Assembly (NCBI GenBank): GCA_039621445.1
Contig: CP154955.1
Span: forward strand, 21,751,823 to 21,815,822
Length of the DNA: 64,000 nt
Direction: 5' to 3'
Origin: Euglena gracilis
Taxonomy: Eukaryota > Euglenida > Euglenophyceae > Euglenales
The notes under the pieces are model-generated. The model did no database searches. It worked only from the letters and a program-made list of their open reading frames with translations, and was not told the origin of the DNA. Shown piece by piece: positions 29,331 to 39,614 of this stretch (positions within the stretch are counted from its first letter, which is position 1; the number at the start of each line of letters is the position of its first letter). Both the position numbers and the translations under genes were made by a program.

Positions 29331-29875
29331 TCTCCTAACCTCTTGGCTATTAACTTCTCGGGTCCGGAAATCAGGTCACATCGATAATCCGCGGGTGCCA
29401 TTGCCTACTCAGGGGGGGGGGTTCGGGGGGGGGGTAAGCCGGAACAACATACCCTCATATGAGTGCCTGTGCACTTTCCTTTGGGAGAACAGGCGCCGCT
29501 GCAAAACACGGTGATTTCTTGGAGTTTTCAGCCCGGGAGAAGAGGCACTGCGTTTTGCACCGTGTCGACGAGGCATTGCAGACCTGTATGTGAGCTAGCT
29601 ACCGAGAGGGTCTACAAACGGAGCAACCGTAGAACACCCTGTGTTCTTTCCGGATTCACAAGGGGCTGGTTCACAAAGAACTTCTGGCAATTATATGTTT
29701 TTTAGGTGGACACTTTACGACGGAGTGTCCGACTGTTCATGGCCCTAAAATGTGAACAACACACACGCCATCCATAGTAATTAGGCAGATGTCCACATCC
29801 TCAGCCTGTTTTCCCGGCCATGTGACCACTTCACAATGAACGATGCTAGAATTTTCTTAAGACATGCATTTGAAA
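29331..29875. other. Unassigned; weak coding-like patches
   Basis: Plus-strand patches near 29,500-29,590 (FLEFSAREKRHCVLHRVDEA) and 29,704-29,754 look protein-like. The latter follows TTTTTTAG, reads GGHFTTECP like half of a CCHC knuckle, and ends at a stop. No complete exon chain can be built, so no gene is called. Confidence 0.25.
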
Positions 29876-30148
29876 TCATGGCGATCTTGGAAGGTAGCAC
29901 ACCCGTGTCCGTTTCCAACGCCACTCATCCGCAAAATCGAAATCTGACGCCGGGCTGACAGGGCGTTGCACATGGAGAGAAAATGCGTCATGAGGTTGCT
30001 CCTCTTGGCCCCAGGGATGCACACTAGTTGTGGTGGCCGCGGCAGTGGCAAAGGCAACCCCAGCCTGATGCACGACGGAGAAAGGTTGTTCATCATCCAT
30101 TTTCTGATCGGATTCATTTAAAGAATCCAGCATCACCCCTTTTGCCAC
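29876..30148 (-). CDS. Possible exon, minus strand
   Basis: An open segment with codon-like composition, containing MDDEQPFSVVHQAG and a Ser/Asp-rich stretch (SPASDFDFADEWRWKR), on the same strand as the SANT gene exons. It could be a further exon of that gene or unrelated. Splice borders are not clear. Confidence 0.3.
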   Translation of the reverse strand: MAKGVMLDSLNESDQKMDDEQPFSVVHQAGVAFATAAATTTSVHPWGQEEQPHDAFSLHVQRPVSPASDFDFADEWRWKRTRVCYLPRSP

Positions 30149-30873
30149 ATTGGAACCCCCAAAAGAAGATTGGCTGCTCCAGTTTGGGGACCATGGTTAC
30201 AAGAATAATTTTCTGGAACGTTTTGGCACCGGATGGATCACTTTCATCTTTTATTTTTTGACTGGAACCATTTACACTGGGTTAAAGGTATCAACCATTC
30301 ACGCTGGGGGTACATGTTCTTTCTGGCACAGGTTGGTGCAAAAAAAATTCTCAGGTGCCATTCATAACGGAAATCCAGCAGAAGAAATAATTGGGCTTTG
30401 GGGGATGCGAAGGAAACTGCACTTTTCAGTGAATTATCCATTTGTTTCCAATTTGTATTTATCCTGGGATTTTCCTGTTCTTGCTTGTCTGCAAAAAAAG
30501 GCGTGAATGAAATTGGCTGAGAAAAGCTGAAAAACACAAGCAGTGAAGGAAAGCGGTTTTAAAACAATACGGAAAGATAGGAATCATGCAGTTGCAAAAC
30601 TCCCCAAATGGGAGGACGGGGTCAAATATAAGACGATATATAATATAAGTAAGAGCACCTTAGGTGCAGCGAGTGTGCTCAAGAGCATTCCTTCTGTCAA
30701 ACAAAACAGCAAGGAAGCAGCAATTCAAATTACCTCGAGCTAAGCATTAAGCTTTTCATTTTGATCTTCCTCCTTCCCAAAAAGAAAGTTGAAGGTGCGT
30801 GATTGTGATTACACTCCAAATTGGGAGGGGGGGCACTTTCCCTTCTCCCCCCATTGCGCGCTTCATCGCAAAC
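30149..30873. other. No feature recognised
   Basis: AT-moderate sequence without a repeat family or supported gene. If the SANT gene extends left of 30,874 this would be its intron or 3' region. Confidence 0.3.
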
Positions 30874-31019
30874 CTGCAAGGTTTCGCCGTTGAGGGTTGG
30901 CGGAGGAGGAGGTGCCTGCAAATGTTTGGCCTGCCGGGCCAGGGATTGCTGGGCACGCCCAGCTCGGTATGCCGCCTTTATCAGCTTCATCCAGTCGAAA
31001 TGCACCGTGGACTTTCGCA
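30874..31019 (-). CDS. Exon, probably of the SANT-domain gene
   Basis: A textbook acceptor (TTATTCCCTTTGCAG) and a donor (CTTGCAG|GTTTGC) bracket 146 nt. The product is basic and helical-looking: RKSTVHFDWMKLIKAAYRAG, then a Pro run (APPPPPTLNG). It enters with two nucleotides of a codon and leaves in phase 0. The preceding exon at 33,728 ends in a different phase, so at least one exon between them is missing. Assignment to the SANT gene rests on strand and position. Confidence 0.5.
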
Positions 31020-31080
31020 CTGCAAAGGGAATAAAACACAACACACAAATAGATAGAGACAAACAAACACAACACAACAC

Positions 31081-31260
31081 AGATGGAGAGAGAGAGAGAG
31101 GAGGGAGAACAGACGAGGAGAGAGAGGGAGGAGAGAGAGAGAGAGAGAAGAGGACGCGAGGAGAGAGAGAGAGAGAGAGGGAGAGAGGAGATGTGAGGAG
31201 GAGAGAGAGGAGATCGGGGAGAGAAAGTGGGACCCCACATCGGAGACGAGCGAGAGGAGA
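31081..31260 (+). repeat. GA-rich microsatellite
   Basis: Purine tract of GAGA and GGAGA units. It encodes only Arg/Glu low-complexity frames. Similar GA tracts continue at about 31,480-31,560 and 32,955-32,974. Confidence 0.9.
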
Positions 31261-31582
31261 GAGTTTATGAGCCCAGGAGTTGTTGAGCCTCTCAGCATGA
31301 TGATTGTGGGAAGAGAGAGGCAGAGGCCTCAGAGTCTGGCCAGTGAGATGGGAGATGGGAGCTGGCTTTTTTGGGAGGGGACGACTTTCCCAGCTTGATG
31401 GAGATTTTAGATGAGGACGAGAGGAGGTGAGGACAAGTGCGCGGGTTGGGGAGCAGAGAGGAGAGATTTTTGGTTCCGAGGAATCCGAGAGAGGAGGAGA
31501 GCGAGAGAGAGGGAGAAGACGAGAAGTTGAGAGAGAAAGAGAGAAAGAATTGGCGAGAAAAGGGAAAACAGCAGTGAGGAGA

Positions 31583-32960
31583 GTCGGTAAGGAGTTCCCC
31601 CCAAAGGAGTTCCCCCAGCAACACCGATTCAGAAGAGAGATTTACGCAGTGGCCCTGCGTCCCATGGAGCTTTCCATGGCATTTTTCCCAGAATTGCATG
31701 GCGCGGTTGTTTCGCACCCCCATGCCTCGCCCCCAGCGCCCCATTTTGTGGGCTAAACCCGCGGCAGTTCTGCTGAGCAACCGGCGGCTCAGGCCATCCC
31801 CTCCTCCCGGGCTGCGCCCCAGGCCCGGCCGGCGTCTTAATTTGGGTACTCGCGCCCCAAGCCTTCGGGTGCCGTCCGTATTTTTCGGCAATTTTTGCCT
31901 TTCTCCACACCAAAAGGGCCTTGTCTCGCCCTCCACAAAGGGTGCTGTCCCGGAGGGTGCCCCGTAGGTAGTGGACCATTTTTCCGTCCCGCGCTGCCTT
32001 GTTTTTGGGGCCAGTTTTTTTCAGCCCCCCCCCTCCCCCACCCCCGGGAGGGTGAAGCAGAGCTCGTTTTTAACGGTCTGCACCACACAGACAAGAGCGG
32101 TCGGGGACGAGGGTTGGCAGGGTCGTCTCCCCGACGATGCCCCACCTGCCAGCCTGGGGCGAAACCGCAACACAGACTGACAACACACGCTCCCACACCG
32201 ACTGACAACACACTTCCCCCAGAAGCACACACTCTCGGGTCGGTAAGGAGTTCCCCCCAAAGGAGTTCCCCCAGCAACACCGATTCAGAAGAGAGATTTA
32301 CGCAGTGGCCCTGCGTCCCATGGAGCTTTCCATGGCATTTTTCCCAGAATTGCATGGCGCGGTTGTTTCGCACCCCCATGCCTCGCCCCCAGCGCCCCAT
32401 TTTGTGGGCTAAACCCGCGGCAGTTCTGCTGAGCAACCGGCGGCTCAGGCCATCCCCTCCCCCCGGGGCTGGTGCTGCGACCCCAGGACCGGCGGCTTAA
32501 TTTGGGTACTCGCGCCCCAAGCCTTCGGGTGCCGTCCGTATTTTTTCGGCAATTTTTGCCTTTCTCCACACCAAAAGGGCCTTGTCTCGCCCTCCACAAA
32601 GGGTGCTGTCCCGGAGGGTGCCCCGTAGGTAGTGGACCATTTTTCCGTCCCGCGCTGCCTTGTTTTTGGGGCCAGTTTTTTTTTCAGCCCCCCCCCTCCC
32701 CCACCCCCGGGAGGGTGAAGCAGAGCTCGTTTTTAACGGTCTGCACCACACAGACAAGAGCGGTCGGGGACGAGGGTTGGCAGGGTCGTCTCCCCGACGA
32801 TGCCCCACCTGCCAGCCTGGGGCAAAACCGCAACACAGACTGACAACACACGCTCCCACACCGACTGACAACACACTTCCCCCAGAAGCACACACTCTCG
32901 GGTCGGTAAGGAGTTCCCCCCAAAGGAGTTCCCCCAGCAACACCGATTCAGAAGAGAGAG
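31583..32960. repeat. Tandem duplication, units of 656 and 663 bp
   Basis: GTCGGTAAGGAGTTCCCC starts units at 31,583, 32,239 and 32,902; the last is truncated after about 58 nt by a GA microsatellite. The two full units are almost identical apart from a few indels (one near 32,465-32,500, and an extra T in a T run near 32,541). In unit 1 the minus strand has a protein-like frame (about 31,850-31,975, containing ALLVWRKAKIAEKYGRHPKA). The extra T disrupts that frame in unit 2. Whether the frame was ever an exon is unknown. Confidence 0.9.
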
Positions 32961-33727
32961 AGAGAGAGAGAGAGATGCACAGTCCAGGAACCGAACATAT
33001 AACACATTGATGCGACAGAGCACAATGCCAGTGCCAGGTGGGCACACACCCCTTTTCTGAGGTGCATCACGTCTCCATACGAGGACCACCGACTTCCTGG
33101 GGGGTGGGTACCGCGGATGCTGCTCCAGAGCGGCAGCTTGAAGGGGCCTGGCGTTGGCAGAGGAGTGCAGATGTGAGGTTCGCACACCCAATGCAACGAG
33201 GAATTCGGTACCGCCGAGGACTCGGAAATTTGGACACAAGGCGTAAAAATTCCGGGTCCATCCTGTCCCGTATTGCCGAGATCTTGTGACTTTGTTTTTT
33301 GCTTGGTCAGAGAAGATTCTGCCGATCCGAGTTGTTAAGGCATTTTTAGGCATTTTCAGGTTCTTCCAGGCACCTTAAAACATGCCTGGTGCTTTCCTCA
33401 CTCTTGTGGCGTCGTCGTTTGTTGAGACTTGTTCTGATTTCTTTCACAGGCGTTTGGAGTGCAGGGCCCACTGCTGAGGGTGGGTACCAACTCCAACTCC
33501 AGGAAGGAAAAAAATGATTTCTGGCATTGCTGGAACATTTGTCTATCCAACCAAAGCTCAAAAAAATGCGGTTTTGATTTTTTTTGGATTTTGGACAACA
33601 TGCAAAATCAAAAAATATTGGCTCGATGCCCGGAAAGGCGTTGGACCGCCCTGGAAATAGCACCCCAAAATGCCTTAAAGCTGCAAAAAAAAAAACCACT
33701 GCATTAAAAATAATGCCTTTCCGCCAC
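32961..33727. other. Intron-like stretch; ambiguous coding patch
   Basis: Between 33,040 and 33,290 both strands have protein-like frames (minus: RMDPEFLRLVSKFPSPRRYR; plus: WRWQRSADVRFAHPMQRGIR). A minus-strand exon here would fill a phase gap in the SANT gene, but the splice sites are weak, so it is not called. Confidence 0.3.
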
Positions 33728-33899
33728 CTGCGGGACCGGGCGGTGAGCTGCTCCTTGGCCCTCATGGCGGCCATCCGCGCCACGCCGGCCGCGCGCTGGT
33801 CCTCCGGGTGCTGCGCCTTCCACCGGCGCAGGCCCGCCAGCACCGGGGGCAGCCGGCCCTCCCGGATGTGTTCCGGTACCACCCAAAACTCGACCCCAT
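33728..33899 (-). CDS. Exon, probably of the SANT-domain gene
   Basis: A GC-rich 172-nt segment between acceptor GCGCTTTAG and donor CCCGCAG|GTGGCG. It encodes an Arg/Ala-rich, probably helical stretch: FWVVPEHIREGRLPPVLAGL, then RRWKAQHPEDQRAAGVARMA. GC content and codon pattern match the other exons on this strand and contrast with flanking introns. No domain is recognised. Downstream of the SANT domain in the inferred product. Confidence 0.5.
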
Positions 33900-34019
33900 C
33901 TAAAGCGCCTTCCCCTCCCCTTCCCGGATGAAAGCACCGAACCCCCACCAGGACCTGCGGCGTATTTGACCTGTCGTGTGGTTGCTTGTGACACACAATA
34001 GCTCCCCGTGGGCGTCACA

Positions 34020-34185
34020 GCAGGTGGGGGGGCAACAGGGACTCTTGGAAAATGTGACGCAAAAGAAAAAACACACAAAAAACACACAAAAAAACACAAA
34101 AAAGACAAATCGCAGGTGAATTCCTTTCCTGGGACGTACACCTCTCTGCTGGGAGGACTCAAAATTTTCTGACCCTTCAAAGATA
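34020..34185 (-). repeat. Dispersed repeat, partner of 4.74-4.92 kb
   Basis: Reverse complement contains GAGTCCTCCCAGCAGAGAGG, GTACGTCCC, a T-run-rich core and TGTTGCCCCC, the same order as at 4,738-4,920. It lies in the intron between the 33.8 and 34.5 kb exons. Confidence 0.5.
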
Positions 34186-34454
34186 TATTTTTTCATTTTG
34201 CATAAAAAATATACAATTTGTTCACCAATAAAATGCAGAAATGAAAATTTTGGTCATTGGGAAATTTGGAGGAATTTTCCATAATTGAATTTTTTTACAG
34301 AATAAAATGCAAGATCACTGGGGGAAAGAACACAAAAAAAATGCAAAATAAATCGCATTTGCGTTCAGCAGCCACCCCCCATTCTGAAAAGCCATAGCGA
34401 AATGAGGGTCTGAAGGACGGAGGGGGGAGGGAGGACTGGGTGCTGGACTCTTGT

Positions 34455-34494
34455 ACTTAGCCTTGTAGAAGAAGTCGACGCACTCCGCCACCGT
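34455..34494 (-). CDS. SANT-domain exon 2 (third helix)
   Basis: A strong acceptor (CTCATTTGTGGTTCTCAG) is followed directly in phase 0 by TVAECVDFFYKAKY, the third helix of a SANT domain. Joined to the exon at 35,524-35,643 it completes a domain of normal spacing. The donor is uncertain: the frame stays open to 34,315 with a Ser/Pro-rich segment (KSPAPSPPSPLRPSDP), and candidate donors occur at AA|GTACAAG and AAG|GCTAAG. The stated end is therefore approximate. Confidence 0.65.
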
Positions 34495-34499
34495 CTGAG

Positions 34500-35224
34500 A
34501 ACCACAAATGAGAGTAGGATAGTGGATGTCGATGTAGAACCATTTCAGACAGCAAATCAGAGAGAATCCGCAATTAAGAGGAAATCCACAGTCCCCAGCC
34601 CCATCAGAGGTTCTTTTTGGAACTGGAGGGGACAGGTTGGCACCTGCCCAGCCACCCCAAGGGAGAGGGAACCCCCTGGGGGACCCAGTGGGGACCCACT
34701 CTGGGGAGGTCATTAAGCCCCCTTCGATGTCATCTCTCGATAGCCTCGCAGGGGCCAACCCTCGCAGGGGCCAACCCCAGGGTTGGATATAAAAGCGGGG
34801 GGGGGGGGCGGGTCGGACCATCCACCGGTCCAGCAGGGGGGGGGGGCACCTCTCCTGTGCAGTGGCACGGTTCAGGTGACTGAAATCCGGCCTGCGCAAA
34901 AGCACCAGGCCGAAAAAATTGCCCAAAATCGGCCAAAAATGCCATTTTGGGCACTTTTGGCAAAAAAAAATTGTTAAAAAATTCCTTAGATTTTCTGCAG
35001 AAAATGCTGGCCCCCCAAGCAAGTCCAGCCCCAGACCCCCCACTGGGGGGGTCTTCTGACTGAAAAGGAAGACTGACTTGAACCATTTGTCCAATGGACT
35101 TGAACCACTTGTCCTTTGTGTAGGAACAAAATATGTTCCTTTGCGCACTTGCGGAAAGAAAGGTTCATTTCTCCTGCATGTGGATGTTACAGAGCCTTGA
35201 CATAAATGGGGTGATGTGGCCAAC
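34500..35224. repeat. Intron with C/G-run element
   Basis: Contains a copy of the family marked by AAAATGCCATTTTGGGCAC with long G runs (about 34,796-34,850) and CAGGGTTGGATATAAAAGCG at 34,778. That motif resembles the CAGGGTTCGATATAAGGA end of the 57-kb hAT-like element. No complete inverted-end pair with a target duplication was found. Confidence 0.45.
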
Positions 35225-35300
35225 CTGCCAAAGAGCTCAACTGGCAACTGGTGGAAGCCTTCTTGTACGTTTTGTCCCTTTCATCTACGAGAATTTTCAG
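35225..35300 (-). CDS. Possible cassette exon in the SANT gene
   Basis: A good acceptor (GAGTGTGTTTTTCAG) and donor (TTGGCAG|GTTGGC) bracket 76 nt encoding LKILVDERDKTYKKASTSCQ. It lies in the intron between the two SANT exons. Its length is not a multiple of three, and those exons already join in phase 0, so including it would break the SANT domain. It may be a regulated (poison) exon or a fortuitous pair of sites. Confidence 0.35.
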
Positions 35301-35523
35301 CTGAAAAACACACTCCTTTCGCAGCAAACTTCAAAAAAACTCCATAGGTTGTTGCAGGCAATGAACTGGCGGTAAATGCGACGGATAGGACCCTGCTGAC
35401 ATTTTACCGGAGGTTACTATGATCGAGAACAAGATTTTGAAGGAAAATCCTTCTAGGACGTGATACATCGGATACATGGTGAGCAAGAGGGGAGGCGTGG
35501 GAGGCAGTGCGTCCAAAAAATAC

Positions 35524-35643
35524 CTTGCCCGGCAAATCTTCCAACATCGCCCGGAAATCCTTCCCATGCACTTTGAGACACCGCAAGAAACTTCGAACTT
35601 CTCGCTCAGACCACGAAACCAACTTCAGCTGGCGGTTCTGTCT
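35524..35643 (-). CDS. SANT-domain exon 1
   Basis: The acceptor CCCCTTATTTCCACAG and donor GGCAAG|GTATTT bracket exactly 40 codons. The product starts basic (RQNRQLKL) and then gives helices 1 and 2 of a SANT/Myb-like domain: SWSEREVRSFLRCLKVHGKD, FRAMLEDLPGK. The conserved Trp, the HGKDF turn and the hydrophobic spacing match SANT domains of chromatin regulators (known family role: histone-tail or complex binding, not necessarily DNA binding). It continues into 34,494. Upstream it joins in phase 0 to the exon ending at 36,615, giving a basic GRRKRQNRQ junction. Confidence 0.75.
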
Positions 35644-36070
35644 CTGTGGAAATAAGGGGCGACGCAGATATCTGCAACCAATCACCACCAACTGGATCCT
35701 GATGCATGTGTCGTTCCAGGCATTTGACTGTTCTGTCTCTCTAGGTAGTGCCACGCGTCGGTGTAGATTGACCCCAGGGCCACATAGACCTGTGGGGGGG
35801 GGGCAGTGACCTGATTTGCACGAAGGCGGTCCCAAGAATTCCAACACCGACGAAAACGCTGGCCGAGGTATCATTATCGGGCTGCCAGTTAGGAAATAGC
35901 GACCAACCTCATTTGCGTTGATCGCCCCCCACCGGATGGCCCATGCCAGGGTTTTCTTAAAAGACCCACCAACCTCCGGGGAACCAACTTTTTGGTGGTC
36001 AATTTGGGGCCAAATTTTTTTTTTCAGAATTCCGCGCCAAAAAAAAGGCCAAAAATGGCCAAAACCCTGC
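35644..36070. other. Intron sequence, SANT gene
   Basis: No repeat family clearly recognised before the pentanucleotide array. A short AAAAATGGCCAAAA-type block occurs at about 36,045. Confidence 0.35.
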
Positions 36071-36498
36071 CTACACTACATTACACTACTACACTACACT
36101 ACACTACACTACACTACACTACACTACACTACACTACACTACACTACACTACACTACACTACACTACACTACACTACACTACACTACGCTACGCTACGCT
36201 ACGCTACGCTACGCTACGCTACGCTACGCTACACAACACTACACTACACTACACTACACTACACCACACCACACCACACCACACCACACCACACCACACC
36301 ACACCACACCACACCACACTACACTACACTACACTACACTACACTACACTACACTACACTAGACTACACTACACTACACTACACTACACTACGCTACGCT
36401 ACGCTACGCTACGCTACACAACACTACACTACACTACACTACACTACACTACACTACACTACACTACACTACACTACACTACACTACACTACACTACT
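36071..36498 (+). repeat. CACTA-type pentanucleotide array
   Basis: About 85 pentamers, mostly ACACT, with variant blocks: ACGCT at about 36,185-36,231 and again 36,389-36,415, and ACACC at about 36,262-36,318. Each ACGCT block is followed by the same ACACAACACT interruption, so a larger segment was duplicated within the array. The two frames through it (Leu-His-Tyr-Thr repeats) are artefacts. It lies within the inferred intron 35,644-36,614. Confidence 0.95.
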
Positions 36499-36614
36499 AG
36501 TTCTTTCAGTGGGGATCCAAACCCTTGAGCCCTGGTCCCGTCCAGCGGACCAACCCCCATCCCCCTGGAGTCCAAACCTAAAAAACCCTGGCCACTGCAC
36601 GGGGAGGGGCACAC

Positions 36615-36846
36615 CTTCCGCCGACCCAGCGCCGGGTCCTCTCCGGCCCGGGCAGTGCTGTCCGGGGCGGCGTAGTGCCGCAGCAGCGTGCCGCAGTCCA
36701 CCGGACGACGGGGCGGACCGGCCAGCGTGGGGGACGGCGCGGCGGGCGGGACCCCGGAGGAAGTGGAGGAGGACGGGGCCAGCAACGGGGGCAGCGGCGG
36801 AGGTGGTGACGGGGAGGCGGGGCGGGCGATGGGGCCATACCATTGC
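36615..36846 (-). CDS. Exon of the SANT-domain gene
   Basis: A very GC-rich open segment ending at donor CGGAAG|GTGTGC in phase 0. It encodes a Pro/Ser/Ala-rich low-complexity stretch (PPLPPLLAPSSSTSSGVPPA), then a folded-looking part (PVDCGTLLRHYAAPDSTARA) and GRRK. The upstream border is less certain: the first AG is at about 36,847, next to a repeat boundary (CATACCATTGCTTA, shared with 5,209). A disordered segment before a SANT domain is common in chromatin proteins. Confidence 0.55.
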
Positions 36847-37130
36847 TTAGCGACCCGGGGGGGGATCCACTCTGAAAAAACCACTCAGTCACTTTTCCCC
36901 AAAAAACCAGTCAGTCACTTTACCCCCCGGGGGGGGCACTCTTGAATATGATGAGATGGCAATGAAAGTTTGCCAAAAAGTCTCAAAAAAACAAAAAAAA
37001 CTTCCGGCGTCTTCGCCTTCAGCGCCAGGCCAGCCACTTTTTCATTTTTGGGCCTACCCCACCCCCGGGGGGTTCTTGGCCAGAAAACCAGTCAGTCACC
37101 CGGGGGGGAGGGACAGGTGTTAAGCATGGC
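36847..37130. repeat. CAGTCAGTCAC repeat element
   Basis: Three copies of CCA(C/G)TCAGTCAC around 36,885-36,925 and 37,090-37,100, next to C-run/G-run pairs. The same motif family is at 46,603-46,640, and inverted near 5,258. The block AGCGCCAGGCCAG matches the window's left edge. Non-coding. Confidence 0.55.
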
Positions 37131-37134
37131 ATGG

Positions 37135-37310
37135 GTGGGGCCCCCTGGCGCGGGGTCCGACAGGACGAGGTCGTGCATTAGGGGGTCCACGGGGCTGGAG
37201 GGCGGGCTGGGCCGGCGCCTGTCGTCAGGCGGAGGCGCCGTGGCTGGGGAAGAGGCCGCGGAGGGCAGGGCGTCGCAACCCAGTGATGGGGATTGGCGGG
37301 ATGGCAATTC
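37135..37310 (-). CDS. Possible exon, minus strand
   Basis: A GC-rich frame with SPPSSPVDPLMHDLVLSDPA after a Ser/Ala/Pro-rich stretch. A possible acceptor is CTCTTCCCCAG (about 37,241). The donor is unclear. Composition and strand fit an upstream exon of the SANT gene. Confidence 0.35.
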
Positions 37311-37859
37311 TCTCTGAAGATTGCTGGATTGCGTGCATCCGCATCATTGCCCTCCTAAATCGAAACTGCCAATGTCGGTCGTGGAATTGCTGCTTTCAGG
37401 GAGGGGGTACCCCAATTTTTTTGATGCAAATATTCTCATTTCTTGCTTTGAAATTCTGATTTCATGCTGCAACTTCCTGAAACCAGAGCCATAGAGCCAT
37501 GGTTGCACCATGCCAAAATGGAGGCAATCTCTTCGGCAAAGTTCTTTTGTCACACTCCCATGTCCGACCCCCCCCCTGGTTGGACATTGCTCACCTCAAA
37601 CGTCATTGCAACCAGAGCACATCTTCATCTTCATGGGAGATGCCCAGCAAAAAAAAACAGAGGGTATGTCTTCTGTATGATTGAAGCCACCTGTGAATCC
37701 TCTTCTTCCTTGAATGAATTACTTCTTTACAAATACATACACACGAACATGTACCATCAATGTGCATTTTTGGAAAACTCCCGTCCACATACTTCAAACG
37801 TTGTCTGGGCTGCTTTTTTTGTCATTAAAAAACGGACCAACAAGGAGAGCAGGGGGTCA
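37311..37859. other. No feature recognised
   Basis: Intron-like sequence without a recognised repeat or supported exon. Confidence 0.3.
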
Positions 37860-38070
37860 ACGACAACTGCAACAGCCACGGAGGAACGCCATCGGCCACA
37901 CTGCGGACGGCACAGCCGCAATCGGATGGGGGCGACGGGGGGCTCCAGGGGCCCCGGGTTGGTGGGCGGCGACGAAACGGAGGAGGCACAGGAGGTTGGG
38001 GGGGAGGGGGCCGGGCCAAGGAGTGGGGTGGGGAAGAGGTGCTGCCATGCCACTGCTGGGCGCTGCAGAG
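37860..38070 (-). CDS. Possible exon, minus strand
   Basis: A GC-rich patch with low-complexity Pro/Ser/Arg frames on the minus strand (SSPPTNPGPLEPPVAPIRLR). Composition is exon-like, but no frame stands out and splice borders are weak. It could be an exon of the SANT gene or a GC-rich intron segment. Confidence 0.25.
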
Positions 38071-38483
38071 TCATGAGACCCCTGGGGTTGTGGGGCCAAC
38101 ACATCTGATTTCTGGGTGGAGGGAAAACCATCACTCATCCTGACCCCCGCAAGCAGTCTCTTCTACGAGTCCCCGGGTCTGTCCACACCAGGCATCGCTC
38201 AACCACCAGGCTTCTTTTTAAGACCCCCCCCCCCGGGGATGGGTCCACACCTCAGGGCCAGCCTAAAATTGCAAGGTTGGACATGGAGCCGGGGGTAATT
38301 GACAGGCTTTTTTTTTAAGTCAGAAGATCCCCGGGGGGGGGGAGGGTGGGTGGGTGGGACCCAGGAGGGGTCCCCCCACCCACCCAGCCCGGCGTGGGAC
38401 CTCGGGGCGGGGATACCCAAAAATCGGGCCATCCGAAGGCATTTCCCCCAAAAAAAATTCGGCGTTTCACGCGAAACCCATAC

Positions 38484-38729
38484 CCGGACCTCCGGCCCAG
38501 GACCCACGCCGGCCAGCCAGCCGTGGCACGGGCCCGGCAGCGGGGGGGAGGGCGGGGGGCCGGCGGGCGGGGAGGCAGCCCGCCCGGCGGCAGCCACGCC
38601 GCGGAGGGACACCCGCAACGGGTCTGGCGGGGCGGGGGAGGCGGGGGCCGCGGCGTCGAGGAGGGCGTCGATGGCGGCGGCGGACAGCGCCAGTGGCTGG
38701 GCCAGGGCCTCGGCCTCCGTGGCGTCCCA
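38484..38729 (-). CDS. Exon, probably of the SANT-domain gene
   Basis: An excellent acceptor (C run, CTCGTTGTGCAG) and donor (GTCCGG|GTATGG) bracket 82 codons in phase 0. The product has a helical Ala-rich start (WDATEAEALAQPLALSAAAI, DALLDAA) and then a Pro/Gly-rich disordered part. It joins in phase 0 to the exon ending at 42,488. High GC marks it off from flanking repeats. No domain is recognised. Confidence 0.5.
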
Positions 38730-39614
38730 CTGCACAACGAGGGGGGGGGGGTCAACGGGGAGGGGGCAGCGTTGAGGCCCAAGAACAGCACAACCCTGAC
38801 CCAATGGTTGACGGCCATGAGGTTTGTCGGTGGTTGGTTGGTTACTGGAAGCTGGCATTCGCCGAGCTGAGGCACCAGGTGTCCTGAAGACCGGTTCACT
38901 CTGCTGGTCCCCCCTGGAAGAAACCCCATACGGCCACTGCCTTTTCCTAGCAGAAGCCCATGGGGTCTTGGAAAGAACGGGTGCACAAAACAGGCAACAC
39001 AAAACTGGGAATTCAGGGAATAAATTGACAGCCTCATACAACTGATGATCAACTGCCACCCCAAATCCCTGTCCCCATTAATGCCCCCAACAAAACCCTT
39101 TAGAAATCTGAACCACAATCCTGACCTTTGCTGTTTTCACCCTCTGCCAATCGGGAATATGAAAACAAAATGGTGGAATGAGCTCTGAGAACGGTGAAAT
39201 GAGCTGAGAAGACCAAACTTGGGCTCCTTTCTGACTAGGGACGATTCCTTGCACCAATACGACTTGCAGAGTACCAGGGGGGGCAACACTGTGGTGCAGA
39301 TACAATAATATATCAATCCCAAATGCATCACCGAGAGTAATATTTGGGCAGTTGGAATGAGCCCACCCAAAAAGTGAATAATTTGGGGTTGGGTGTGGAT
39401 GCTTGAATTGTAGACTCATTAAATAGCCAGGGCAAAAACAATTTCTTGTGCAAAGCTGGAAAAAGACTTTAGGATTGAATGCGAGAGGACCAAATTTGGG
39501 CGGGGCACCTAATCCCACCTCACTTGGGTTTGGGTGGGGCATGTTATTCGCACATTTGTCGACAACATTTTTCACATATAAACACGTGTTCTACGCATAT
39601 AAATATATGTATTT
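38730..39614. other. Intron-like, no feature recognised
   Basis: No repeat or exon is supported between the 38.7-kb acceptor and the inverted element at 39,615. Confidence 0.3.

Noticed and set aside
31077-31300. Arg/Glu-rich frames over the GA tract
   Set aside because: Simple-sequence purine tract; open in several frames on both strands.
35918-36850. Plus-strand 310-codon frame through the pentanucleotide array
   Set aside because: It is open only because the pentamer lacks stop codons; the product is Leu-His-Tyr-Thr repeats and continues antisense through a better supported exon.
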